Counted from the stretch's first letter, positions 44,745 to 52,700 are shown. The stretch is 64,000 nucleotides of DNA from Acidobacteriota bacterium (GCA_021818585.1 JAKATU010000046.1:1-64000), one strand, 5' to 3'. Translations and numbers: made by a program. The notes: generated from the sequence alone by a model not told the origin.

Positions 44745-45704
44745 ATGGTGTCGCAGACAGAATTGGTCGCTGAACTCCAAGAGCGTGGCTACCACGTAAC
44801 CGAACGCCAGGTGAGAGACTGGCGGGCCAAAGGATTGCTGCCGCCGCTCAATGCACGTAGCCGCGGTCGGGGCTTGGGCGTTCTGCGTTACTGGGAGGAC
44901 AAGGAAAGAATCATCTCTCAAGCAATAGCCGTTTCTGACTTCCTTGACAGAAATGGGCGAACCAAGTGGGTCCCGTTGGGGCTGTGGTTCGCGGGGTTTG
45001 AAGTGAACCTCGAGACCGTCAGAACGTTATGGCTCGAATCACTCGCCCGTACTCGGAAGGAATGGCTCGGGACCGCCCTCTCGAAAGAGGATTGCGAAGA
45101 TGCAATCGGTGGGCTATGTCCTAACCTCGCCAAGGGACTTTCGGATCAAGAATGGGCCAGAAAGGCAGGTCTTCCATGGACAAGTCTGGAGCCACTTCTA
45201 TTCGAGGTATTGAACGCTTTCTTCAACCCGTATCCTGATCCTGAGGTCGCCATTGACGAGCATTTAGCTGACACAGTTCGGGCATGGATGCTTCAGAATC
45301 GCGCAGTTCGCGATCATTCTGAATTCGTAAGCGGATCAGAATTGGAGGAATGGCTCAACTTCATATGCCGGAATTTTTCTGTCAGTGCGATGCGCAAAAT
45401 CATTGCTACTGCAACGGGTGACGATCTCACAATGACGCACCATCGATGGCGATTAATGCTCGATCTTGTCAGAATGCTCAGTGCCAACGCGTCTGGCGGT
45501 ACGGTATCGGACGACTTACGCCAGTTTGGAAGATGGGCCGCTTTTCAATTTGGCGGCCTTTGCATGTTTGGTCTCCTTTTGCTCAATAGGAATGGCAAAG
45601 GCAAATTGATAGATTTCCACCTAGAAGAGGCGAGGGCGACTATTCGGGGCCAATTCGCCCAAAATCCAGCCTCTGAAATCATGTTGGGTATGAAATCAGA
45701 GTGA
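44745..45704 (+). CDS. MerR-like HTH protein of unknown function
   Basis: 319 residues. The N-terminus ELVAELQERGYHVTERQVRDWRAKGLLPPL is a MerR-type winged-helix segment; the rest is helical and unrecognised (EEWLNFICRNFSVSAMRKIIATATG, FQFGGLCMFGLLLLN). The start ATG 44745 is 102 bases from the divergent HNH gene, so they share a control region. Possibly the element's regulator of mobilization or cargo genes (inference). Confidence 0.6.
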   Translation: MVSQTELVAELQERGYHVTERQVRDWRAKGLLPPLNARSRGRGLGVLRYWEDKERIISQAIAVSDFLDRNGRTKWVPLGLWFAGFEVNLETVRTLWLESLARTRKEWLGTALSKEDCEDAIGGLCPNLAKGLSDQEWARKAGLPWTSLEPLLFEVLNAFFNPYPDPEVAIDEHLADTVRAWMLQNRAVRDHSEFVSGSELEEWLNFICRNFSVSAMRKIIATATGDDLTMTHHRWRLMLDLVRMLSANASGGTVSDDLRQFGRWAAFQFGGLCMFGLLLLNRNGKGKLIDFHLEEARATIRGQFAQNPASEIMLGMKSE

Positions 45705-45902
45705 TAGGCTTTCTCTGTTACCACAATCCAGCTTCCGAGCACCTTGAAAATGCCCCCTTGCGCGGCGGTTTTGTATGACGGTTTCACTGAAGCTGTGCCC
45801 ATCTACCCAGCGTTGTTCGCGGTGGCTTGATGGCGGGGCCGCTGATGTTCTAGCTATCCCTCCGGACTAGAGCATGTAACAATGCTCTTCGCGAGGTACG
45901 AT

Positions 45903-46967
45903 ATGAAGCTTCGGATGTGTTCTCGCTTCCTTAGCATCGCAGTAACGATTTGCTTGGCAATGGTTGGCAACTCGGGGCACGCCCAGTCGATGTTAACGGG
46001 GCTGTTCGTCAATCACGACAACCCGGTGGAAGTCGATATGCTCCATCTAGTCGAATCCCCGCCAGGCCACCTCAGCGGCTCGTTGGTCATTTCGTCCATC
46101 AACAACGATGGTTCTAGGAAGAAAGACGCCGTCTATGATGTCACCGGCACGATCACCAGGCCGAACGTGAGTCTACAACTTGAAGGCGGCATAGTCGGTT
46201 TGGCGGAGTTCTTTGGAGCCTCGACGAACCTGATCGGCAGCCTGAGAGGGGGAACGTTAACGCTCAGCGTGGGAAATCAGACGGAAGTATTCCACGAAAC
46301 CTCGCAGAAGCAATATGACGCAGTGCTCGTGGGTTTAGATGAGACCGGTCACCATATTGCAATGGTTCGGCAAGCCGTTGTGGCAGTGCAGGAAGCCCAG
46401 ACGAACGATCAAAAGCTCAATGCCGACTTGGCAAAATATATGGCGTGGGGTCAGGAACGGATTTACCACGTGCGAGGCGTTCGAAACTGGTACGCGGACC
46501 GCGCGACCCGCTACACGAACTGCTTGCGAACAATTCGCCCGCTCGCCGCTCAAGGAGTTCCATCGTGGCGTTGGCAGACGTGTGCTCTGGCAGTTGAAAA
46601 CGACAAGTATTATCGTGACCAGGAGACGCAATCTCTTCTAGAGCTTCAAGGGGAAAACCGAGAGGCCATTGCGGGCTTGGATGCAAGAATCAATGCCGCG
46701 CAGCATCAGTTTCCAACGATGTTGGATAAGCTAAAGGCCGCGTGCCCGTATGCAAAAGATGTTGGTGCTTGCGAGAAAAAATTGCAGAAGTTGACTTCCC
46801 TCACTCCAGACGGCTTGCTCGACGGCCATATGATCGCAGGGTATAGAAGCATCGTTCCGCAGGTTGACGCGGCAATCAACACAGATTTGCAGACCGCAAC
46901 TACTGGACAAAGTAATTTGGATAACCTTGCCAACGAGGTGGAGAAAGTGTATCGCTCGGCTAGGTGA
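45903..46967 (+). CDS. Exported hypothetical protein
   Basis: 354 residues from ATG 45903, which has GAGG seven bases upstream; an alternative start lies at 45882. A Sec signal peptide (MKLRMCSRFLSIAVTICLAMVGNSGHAQS) is followed by a beta-rich domain (about 40-150) and a long helical region with paired Cys residues (TNCLRTI, WQTCALAV, KAACPYAKDVGACEKKL), suggesting periplasmic disulfides. No family recognised. A cargo gene of the element, placed upstream of the endonuclease III-like gene with a 145-base gap. Confidence 0.6.
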   Translation: MKLRMCSRFLSIAVTICLAMVGNSGHAQSMLTGLFVNHDNPVEVDMLHLVESPPGHLSGSLVISSINNDGSRKKDAVYDVTGTITRPNVSLQLEGGIVGLAEFFGASTNLIGSLRGGTLTLSVGNQTEVFHETSQKQYDAVLVGLDETGHHIAMVRQAVVAVQEAQTNDQKLNADLAKYMAWGQERIYHVRGVRNWYADRATRYTNCLRTIRPLAAQGVPSWRWQTCALAVENDKYYRDQETQSLLELQGENREAIAGLDARINAAQHQFPTMLDKLKAACPYAKDVGACEKKLQKLTSLTPDGLLDGHMIAGYRSIVPQVDAAINTDLQTATTGQSNLDNLANEVEKVYRSAR

Positions 46968-47112
46968 AAGGAAGCCCGGCCTAGCGCGTTGAGAGGTGAG
47001 TTGCAGAGAGGGACATCGTGGAGCACGCCCCAAAACGAAAAGCAGCGGCACTTGCAGCATGCACAATCCAGTTTCCCACCGTCCTGACACGGACGAATTA
47101 GGAGCATTCATC

Positions 47113-47889
47113 ATGACAAGCGACTTGCAACAAATCGCCGCTCTCCTCTTGAAGAACCGCGACAACAGAGTGGATTGGGGCGAAATTTCGCATCTTGAAG
47201 GGGCGGAATGCTCGAAAAGAATTGCCAACAGGTTTCTCATCTGTTGTCTCCTGGATTGGCAGTGGGACGCTGACCTAGCGTGGGAAAGAGGCAAGCACTT
47301 GGCTGACAAGCTCGAAAAGGGCGGCGACACAGACGATCTCTGGGCAGTAATCAGTTCCTTTTCAAAAGAAGAGTGGGACTCGAAGTACGAAGAGTTTGGC
47401 AGACCGCACCGGTTTCACAGAGGATACCGCCGTCTATGGCCCATAGCTAATGAGTTGTGTGCCATCTACGACGGCGACGCCCGAAAGATATGGACTGGAA
47501 GGTCCCCCTTTGAGGCACTGATCCATCTCTGGGCTTTGGGAGCTGGCGATCAAATATCTCGTATGATCGTCGGTGCATTGCGCGACTGCGAGCAAATTAC
47601 AGGCGACTCGGGCGACGTGAAGGCGGACCTTCATTTGCGTAGAGTACTCGGTCGCGCCGTTTACGGCGAAGAGATCAGAGCTACTGAGGCGACCAAGGTC
47701 ATCCAACTGACCCGAAACCTTAGCGCCGACCCGTGGAAGCTCGATTTGCCCCTGTGGTACGTTGGCAAGTCATACTGTAGGCCGACAAGCCCAAACTGTC
47801 CGAACTGTTACTTGCGGCTGCATTGCGTCTACTACCAACAACATCATGATGCGGGAACGACCAGCGATATTCCACTGGAAAAAACATGA
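47113..47889 (+). CDS. Endonuclease III-like HhH-GPD protein with Fe-S cluster motif
   Basis: 258 residues. The C-terminus has Cys 222, 229, 232 and 238 spaced C-X6-C-X2-C-X5-C, exactly the 4Fe-4S loop of endonuclease III/MutY. Upstream, LGAGDQISRMIVGAL resembles the helix-hairpin-helix but has Gln where lyase-competent endonuclease III has Lys, followed by VKADLHLRRVLGRAV with Asp 172 at the catalytic Asp position. This predicts a monofunctional DNA glycosylase-like protein or a DNA-binding relative. ATG 47113 follows AGGAG by 8 bases; the open frame begins at 46996 but the extension is not protein-like. Overall sequence is divergent from housekeeping Nth, hence probably specialised cargo. 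Confidence 0.65.
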   Translation: MTSDLQQIAALLLKNRDNRVDWGEISHLEGAECSKRIANRFLICCLLDWQWDADLAWERGKHLADKLEKGGDTDDLWAVISSFSKEEWDSKYEEFGRPHRFHRGYRRLWPIANELCAIYDGDARKIWTGRSPFEALIHLWALGAGDQISRMIVGALRDCEQITGDSGDVKADLHLRRVLGRAVYGEEIRATEATKVIQLTRNLSADPWKLDLPLWYVGKSYCRPTSPNCPNCYLRLHCVYYQQHHDAGTTSDIPLEKT

Positions 47890-47976
47890 GTGCCTCTGAC
47901 TTGGATCACGCCACTGCTCTCCCAACGCGGACTTCCGGCGATTTCAGGAATAAGCCAATATCATGTGGCTAGAAAT

Positions 47977-48549
47977 CTAGAGGCCTGTGTTTTCTATGGG
48001 CTTGTACGTGATTGTAAGAATTAACTTGCCAAAGCCGGTTTCGCTGCCCCGCTCGTACCAATCCAAGGCGATAGTCTGCGATTTGTCTTTCCACATTGCG
48101 CTGCAATTTACCGTCGGGGAAGCCTGCCCAAAGACCACCGAGGGTCCAAAATCGTCCCGGCTAGGCTTGCATCGGCCGCGCTCTGTTGCTGTTGGCCCAT
48201 ACTTAATCACTAGCTGCTGGTAGATCCAGGTAGTCGCGTCGTATTGAGCTGCCGGCTCTTCGTCGCTGTACACAAGCGTTACATTGGTCAATGTACCGTC
48301 CGAAAAAACCAGGTTGGGGGCAAAATGAAATATGAGTGGCTCGCCAGGAGTCGGCTCCTTAATCTCCCACACTGGTTGCACAACCCAACCTGTATCGAAC
48401 TTTTGCAAAGTCATGTGCTCAGCCGCCAGAGACTTCTGAACCTCGCGCGGTGATGAACCAAACTTAAGGCCGCCCCATGTTGTCTGTCCAAACATTGTCA
48501 TGCTGCCCAGAAGCAACACAAGCGGCACATACACGGACATCTTAATCAT
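47977..48549 (-). CDS. Exported hypothetical protein (190 residues)
   Basis: Signal peptide MIKMSVYVPLVLLLGSMTMFGQTTWGG, then a beta-rich domain (LKFGSSPREVQKSLAAEH, IFHFAPNLVFSDGTLTNVTLVYSDEE, LILTITYKP) reminiscent of small periplasmic proteins, with two Cys. No family recognised. Convergent with the endonuclease III-like gene. Confidence 0.55.
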   Translation of the reverse strand: MIKMSVYVPLVLLLGSMTMFGQTTWGGLKFGSSPREVQKSLAAEHMTLQKFDTGWVVQPVWEIKEPTPGEPLIFHFAPNLVFSDGTLTNVTLVYSDEEPAAQYDATTWIYQQLVIKYGPTATERGRCKPSRDDFGPSVVFGQASPTVNCSAMWKDKSQTIALDWYERGSETGFGKLILTITYKPIENTGL

Positions 48550-48987
48550 GTCTCCACCCCCTCACACTTCTAACCAAATTCTCCCTTATGGGCTCCTAGG
48601 CACCGCTACTCACTGGAATTTCCTCTTAATTCCAAAGACGACGGAATTGTACCGTTATCTCCTATCCCGGACAAGGCATCTAATGAGGACATCAGATTGC
48701 GCTTCTCAAAGAGACAGGAAAGTGCGCAGGCAGTACCGCATTTGCTGTAATTGAATCTATTACGTTGGAATATTCAGGCATGGCTATTGAAACTGCAAAT
48801 AGAAAGAGGGCCGACAAAGATTAGGCTCCTCCTCAAGCTTGCGCATAGAGCCGAGACACTGGATCGGCGGGACAGCCGCGCCGTCCCAACTTGCGGTCTA
48901 ATGGCAACCGTGCTGCCCAATGCAACTAAAAGTTGGGGTCGACTTTCGCTTGCAGCCATCCGATAATAAGGAAGGAGTGAGATTGCC
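48550..48987. other. Intergenic region upstream of toxin-antitoxin pair
   Basis: No gene or RNA recognised. Presumably holds the promoter of the toxin-antitoxin operon; AAGGAG lies 12 bases before its first ATG. Confidence 0.45.
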
Positions 48988-49245
48988 ATGACGATTCGCG
49001 TCGAACTCAACCCGGAGATGGAAAGAGAGCTTGCCGCTGAAGCATTGGCTCGCGGCATTGCTCTGGAGCTGTATGCACAGCGGCTTCTTCAGGAAGCCAT
49101 CGCTTCCAGGGGCAAAGGGCATGCGCGAGCAAGCCAGGAAGAATTTCGCGCGTTTCTGGACGCTCTTGCGAGCAAAGCGCCGAATGTTCCCCAACTGCAA
49201 ACAGAGACGTTCACCCGCGAAATGATCTATGGTGAGCACGCCTGA
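48988..49245 (+). CDS. Antitoxin, RHH-like
   Basis: 85 residues. MTIRVELNPEMERELAAEALARGIALELYAQRLLQEAI is a ribbon-helix-helix-like DNA-binding start; the C-terminal tail (FRAFLDALASKAPNVPQLQ, FTREMIYGEH) is the type that wraps into the active site of PIN toxins. Its TGA overlaps the toxin ATG by one base (TGATG). Expected to autoregulate the operon. Confidence 0.8.
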   Translation: MTIRVELNPEMERELAAEALARGIALELYAQRLLQEAIASRGKGHARASQEEFRAFLDALASKAPNVPQLQTETFTREMIYGEHA

Positions 49246-49706
49246 TGCCTGGTTCGTCCTACTTGGTGGATACGAACATCTTGCTCCGCCTTGTACAGCC
49301 CGACAGCCCCGAATATGGAACGATCCGGCAATGCACGGACAGTCTTTGGACACAGGGCGCGGACCTTTTCTACACGTCGCAAAATCTGGCGGAATTCTGG
49401 AACGTGTGCACCCGACCGGCTGATCGAAACGGGTTCGGGTTCTCAGTTGCAGAGACGGACGAGCGCGCCGTTCTGATTGAATCCAAATTCTCTTTTGCCG
49501 CCGACAGCGAAGCGACACATCAAGAGTGGCGAAGGATCGTAGTAGCAGCGGGCGTCTCCGGAATCCAAGTCCATGATGCTCGCTTGGTAGCGGCGATGCA
49601 CGTGCACGGGATTGCGAACTTGCTGACACTCAACGTGAAAGACTTTCGCCGGTTCACTGGTATAGATGCTCAATCACCAGACGAAGTACTGGCGTCCCTT
49701 GGCTGA
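49245..49706 (+). CDS. PIN-domain toxin (VapC-like ribonuclease)
   Basis: 153 residues. PIN acidic residues: Asp 9 in YLVDTNILLRL, Glu in SQNLAEFWNV, Asp in IQVHDARLVAAMHVHG and LLTLNVKDFRRF near the end. Such toxins cleave tRNA or other RNA when the antitoxin is lost. Coupled to the antitoxin by overlap. It may stabilise the element. Confidence 0.88.
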   Translation: MPGSSYLVDTNILLRLVQPDSPEYGTIRQCTDSLWTQGADLFYTSQNLAEFWNVCTRPADRNGFGFSVAETDERAVLIESKFSFAADSEATHQEWRRIVVAAGVSGIQVHDARLVAAMHVHGIANLLTLNVKDFRRFTGIDAQSPDEVLASLG

Positions 49707-49759
49707 CTACTTTTCATCGTGAACCGAAAAGCTTTCGGTGACACGGTTAAATTGAACAA

Positions 49760-50224
49760 TTACGAAGAAGCAGACTCCCGATTCCACGTCAGGGATTCCA
49801 GCCGCTCAATTCCGGCCTCGTCGAAGAACTTTTGATATTCGCGTCGTGGTTTTGGCTTTCCGTCAATGTAGGAAGCAGGTTGGCAGCGGAAACCGCGCGA
49901 ATGTGGTCTGATAGCCCCCCACGGCATATACGCGATGGAAACCGGCGCATCGGGTGATGAGACCGAGAAGTAGGGGATTGCCAGCACCATTTCTGAATGC
50001 GTTTGTGTGAGGTTCCCAACGTATCCATATACGACCGTATCGATCTTCTCGGCGCTTGGATATTTACCCTTTACCTGCACAGGCCGGAGAATTGGCGAGC
50101 CGTTCACAACTTTTGAAATGACGAAGTCAAATCCCTTGTCACGGTGTGGAAAGTAAATATCCCATCCTGCGTCCGCCAGGCGTCCTGCGACGTGAAGTTC
50201 AGCGAAATAGTCAGAAACCTTCAC
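49760..50224 (-). CDS. PD-(D/E)XK-like nuclease-fold protein with QXK motif
   Basis: 154 residues. Glu 9 in YFAELHVAGRLADAGWDIYFP, Asp 33 in GFDFVISK and Gln-Val-Lys at 50-52 (RPVQVKGKY) form the restriction-endonuclease-like active site in the variant where Gln replaces the second acid. Start is GTG 50224, nine bases after the stop of the GIY-YIG gene, so the two are one operon. Could be the DNA-cleaving partner or a single-domain nuclease. Confidence 0.6.
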   Translation of the reverse strand: MKVSDYFAELHVAGRLADAGWDIYFPHRDKGFDFVISKVVNGSPILRPVQVKGKYPSAEKIDTVVYGYVGNLTQTHSEMVLAIPYFSVSSPDAPVSIAYMPWGAIRPHSRGFRCQPASYIDGKPKPRREYQKFFDEAGIERLESLTWNRESASS

Positions 50225-50233
50225 CGTGATCGA

Positions 50234-51100
50234 TTACCCCCTTGCAGCAGCAGCGAGCCGGAAAGTTGCTAGCTTTTCAAGCTGCACATCAAAAACGTGT
50301 TCAATGAATTTAACCGTTTTTGGCTGACGATCTAAAGAGTGGCAAGTCACGCCCCTTGGTGCATACAGTCCAGATTTTGGTGCCCAATGCCCCTTCTTAC
50401 GATCCGTTGTCTTCAGCCAATCAATGCCAGCCGCCCATTCGCACATCTCATCGTCGTCAAGGTTGGCAGTGATGTTCGCTTTAAGGCCAAGACGCGCGAG
50501 CGGCTTCCCGCGTGCCGCTCTGTCCTTGGCACACGATGGCACCTTGAACTCACGTATCGGCAACGGTTCAGATACCACTCTTCCTAGGCCGACGTACCCT
50601 GGCCCGTCGGCCCGAGCAACAATTAGATCACCCCTGTGCAAATGGCAAATTGCATTTCTAAATCTTTTCCCTTGTCCCGCGCTGACATAACCGTACTGAA
50701 CATTCTCATGCCAGAGCCGGTGGGGGCCGGGGCATGCATTGAAGTAATAGATATGATTACTGAAATCGAAACCGAGGAGAGGGCGATGTAGCGTATTGTC
50801 CGGCCTAAAGTTCTCCTTAAAATTACCCGATGCCACGTTTGTCAATCCGCGAGTGCTCCAAAGCAGCGTCTTTTCGACAAGAAATGCCTGCTCTTCCGTT
50901 AGGCGGTTAGCGATAACTCGGATAGTGGGCTCCAGTCCAGTGGCTCTAATTGCACGTATCGTAGCTGTCTTCTTTGTGTCTTGTGGGTCGGAGCCGTGGG
51001 CGGTTAGCCGCTTGCCCTTTCCTTTGCCAATGTAAAACGGCTGGAAATTACGTGGATCGTAATAAACATACACATACCATTCACGACTCACTTCAGTCAT
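50234..51100 (-). CDS. GIY-YIG nuclease fused to EVE-like domain
   Basis: 288 residues. N-terminal GIY-YIG domain of the LEM-3-like type: YVYVYYD (9-15), PFYIGKGKGKR (21-31), metal-ligand Glu 76 in EEQAFLVEKTLL, and Asn 88. From about 108 to 190 follows an EVE/PUA-like domain: IYYFNACPGPHRLWHENVQYG, then GDLIVARADGPGYVGLGRVV (157-176), the hallmark of domains that bind modified bases. The remainder (191-288) is unassigned. GGGAG lies 9 bases before ATG 51100. The fusion suggests a nuclease that senses modified DNA; the downstream PD-(D/E)XK-like gene strengthens this. It follows the integrase gene on the same strand, past three hairpins. Confidence 0.7.
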   Translation of the reverse strand: MTEVSREWYVYVYYDPRNFQPFYIGKGKGKRLTAHGSDPQDTKKTATIRAIRATGLEPTIRVIANRLTEEQAFLVEKTLLWSTRGLTNVASGNFKENFRPDNTLHRPLLGFDFSNHIYYFNACPGPHRLWHENVQYGYVSAGQGKRFRNAICHLHRGDLIVARADGPGYVGLGRVVSEPLPIREFKVPSCAKDRAARGKPLARLGLKANITANLDDDEMCEWAAGIDWLKTTDRKKGHWAPKSGLYAPRGVTCHSLDRQPKTVKFIEHVFDVQLEKLATFRLAAAARG

Positions 51101-51135
51101 CGATCTGCGCTCCCGGATTCTCGCTCCAGTATATT

Positions 51136-51202
51136 GGCCCGGTTCCGGGCCGGAGTAGGGCCGGTTCCGGCCCCAAATCCTACCAGGATGGTTCCATCCT
51201 GG
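51136..51202 (-). ncRNA. Three tandem hairpins with identical tetraloop
   Basis: GGCCCG-GTTC-CGGGCC (51136-51151), GGGCCG-GTTC-CGGCCC (51158-51173) and CCAGGATG-GTTC-CATCCTGG (51183-51202). Stems differ in sequence but all pair perfectly, and all share the same loop (GAAC on the minus strand). They lie between the integrase 3' end and the GIY-YIG start. No T-tract follows any, so they look more like a leader structure or protein-binding RNA than ordinary terminators. Confidence 0.55.
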
Positions 51203-51247
51203 CTTACTGGATAGCTTCTTTGTAGATGATCGAAACTCCGTGCTTAC

Positions 51248-52525
51248 CTACGCTTCCTCAGCCAAATGAACGGCCCTGACTCGTCCGGGGTCTTTCTTCG
51301 GAGCCTTCTTCTTCGACCGTGGCCTCATGATGTTAATAGCGGAAGCATCGAGCTGCGTCTTCAAATGCGCCGCGTAGTATTTCTCAATCATTTCCACGCT
51401 GGTCCGGCAGTTCTTGGCAATCTGATAGATGTCAGCACCTTCAAGCAGTCGGAGACAAATATAGGTATGGCGTAGGCTATATGCCGTTCGCGGCCTACCA
51501 TCACGGTCGGTGCGTAGCTTTTCTTCCTCAAGGATTGCGTTGAACAACTCGCGCGGCCACTTCGGAAACAGAAGATCAGTAGGTCCGGGAGCGTGCCACT
51601 CACCGTTGGCCATTGATGCGGTCCGGCTGCCTGATCTTCCCGGCCCTCCATCTGGACGAGCGCGCGCTTTCAACCGCTCGAACGGATGTACGGCACCAGT
51701 TGTACTCTTGCAATAACCAACGCCTCGCTTGCCACGTACCTCGATCTCAAGGATGGTTTGACCGCTCCCCTCGTCTTCGATCACCGTGACATCACGGAAC
51801 TGAAGACGCCTCGCCTCGTCAGGGCGGAGTCCAGTGTTGGCGGAGAACAGAACATAATCGTGAAGCTGTTCCGCTTCCCAACGAAAACGGGGCTGTTTGG
51901 GGTCCTGGGCGCGTTTCCGTGTTGCCTCATAAAGCTGCCTGTACTCCTCCGGCGAGAACCATGCTCTATGAGAAATCTTCGCGGACGTGCGATATGGCGC
52001 TGACAAATCCGGAAGGTGATCGATCCATCCATGCCGCAGAGCAGTCTTGAAAATTTGGCGCAGCGTCACGATCTCCTGGTGCATGGTGCTGTGCGCTGGA
52101 GGCTTGCCGCGCATAGCCTTGCATTCTTCAAGTCGATGGACACGATACTCGTTGACCTTCCCCGCCGTGATCTCAGGTAGCACCATGCTGCCGAAGAACG
52201 GAATCAGATAGCCATTGGCACGTGCGTGCTGTCCTGATGCGTATTTCGCGCTACGCTGTCCCTGCGTCATAATGTCGAACTCGCGTAGGTACAACTTGGC
52301 AGCGTCGCGGAACAGCTTGCCGCTTTTCAACTGGCCGTCGCGGAGTTTGCCGCGTAACTGCAAATACCAGTCTTCTGCAAACTCTTTTGCTTTCGACAGG
52401 CTGTCTTCTTTGGTCGTCGTGCGCCGGTTCTTTCCAGCCAGATAGGTTGCGCATTGCCAGCTCGAACTATTCGGGCGCTTGTAGATGTGGACTTTGCCAC
52501 CGAGGATGGTGTGATGCTCTGCCAT
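51248..52525 (-). CDS. int: Tyrosine integrase of the element
   Basis: Site-specific recombinase, 425 residues, catalysing integration at tRNA-Leu. Catalytic Arg 234 in SANTGLRPDEARRLQ; second box TAYSLRHTYI with Arg 352 (the usual HxxR His is Tyr, as in a known subgroup with 'YSLRHTY'); nucleophile in SVEMIEKYYAAH, probably Tyr 384. N-terminal arm-binding and SAM-like domains are intact. AGGAGG lies 10 bases before ATG 52525. The gene ends toward the element interior, with its start 135 bases from attR, the normal arrangement. Confidence 0.93.
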   Translation of the reverse strand: MAEHHTILGGKVHIYKRPNSSSWQCATYLAGKNRRTTTKEDSLSKAKEFAEDWYLQLRGKLRDGQLKSGKLFRDAAKLYLREFDIMTQGQRSAKYASGQHARANGYLIPFFGSMVLPEITAGKVNEYRVHRLEECKAMRGKPPAHSTMHQEIVTLRQIFKTALRHGWIDHLPDLSAPYRTSAKISHRAWFSPEEYRQLYEATRKRAQDPKQPRFRWEAEQLHDYVLFSANTGLRPDEARRLQFRDVTVIEDEGSGQTILEIEVRGKRGVGYCKSTTGAVHPFERLKARARPDGGPGRSGSRTASMANGEWHAPGPTDLLFPKWPRELFNAILEEEKLRTDRDGRPRTAYSLRHTYICLRLLEGADIYQIAKNCRTSVEMIEKYYAAHLKTQLDASAINIMRPRSKKKAPKKDPGRVRAVHLAEEA

Positions 52526-52592
52526 ACGGCTGCACCTCCTGCTTCTCTCTATAGAAGCACAAAAGTGTGCAAGAGTTGCGCAAGCCTCGCGC

Positions 52593-52608
52593 CGTGATCG
52601 ATATCACG
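52593..52608. promoter_or_regulatory. Palindrome upstream of int
   Basis: CGTGAT-CGAT-ATCACG between the integrase start and attR; candidate operator for integrase control. Confidence 0.35.
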
Positions 52609-52614
52609 ATAAAC

Positions 52615-52626
52615 AATTTATTTTCT
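52615..52626 (+). repeat. 12-bp subterminal repeat, right copy
   Basis: AATTTATTTTCT, identical to 37408-37419. Confidence 0.4.
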
Positions 52627-52659
52627 TATATTTAATCTGTTTTATCTGATTATCGCGAC

Positions 52660-52684
52660 GATTTTGAGTCCGCTGCGTCTGCCA
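52660..52684. repeat. attR core
   Basis: Exact copy of the 25-bp attL core, here continuous with the 5' half of tRNA-Leu. Confidence 0.88.
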
Positions 52685-52700
52685 GTTCCGCCATCCCGGC
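52660..52700 (-). tRNA. tRNA-Leu(CAA), 5' half only (host gene split by element)
   Basis: Minus strand reads acceptor GCCGGGA, TG, D-arm GCGGAACTGGCAGACGC, and anticodon stem-loop start GCGGACTCAAAA, then diverges into element sequence. The rest of the tRNA is at 37330-37401. Transcribed from its native promoter this would give a truncated tRNA. Confidence 0.88.

Larger units (their letters stand above)
37377..52684. mobile_element. Integrative mobilizable element inserted in tRNA-Leu(CAA)
   Basis: A 15.3 kb element bounded by an exact 25-bp direct repeat (37377-37401 and 52660-52684) derived from the D-arm/anticodon region of tRNA-Leu. It carries a tyrosine integrase next to the right repeat, a MobF relaxase, a VirD4-type coupling protein, a MobC-like protein and cargo, but no conjugation pore genes, so it is best called an IME that would use a helper's transfer apparatus. 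Integration splits the host tRNA, and the element supplies its own tRNA-Leu(CAA) at 37553-37639. Confidence 0.88.

Noticed and set aside
46996..47112. Upstream extension of the endonuclease III-like gene
   Set aside because: The extra 39 codons are not protein-like and ATG 47113 has a good ribosome site.
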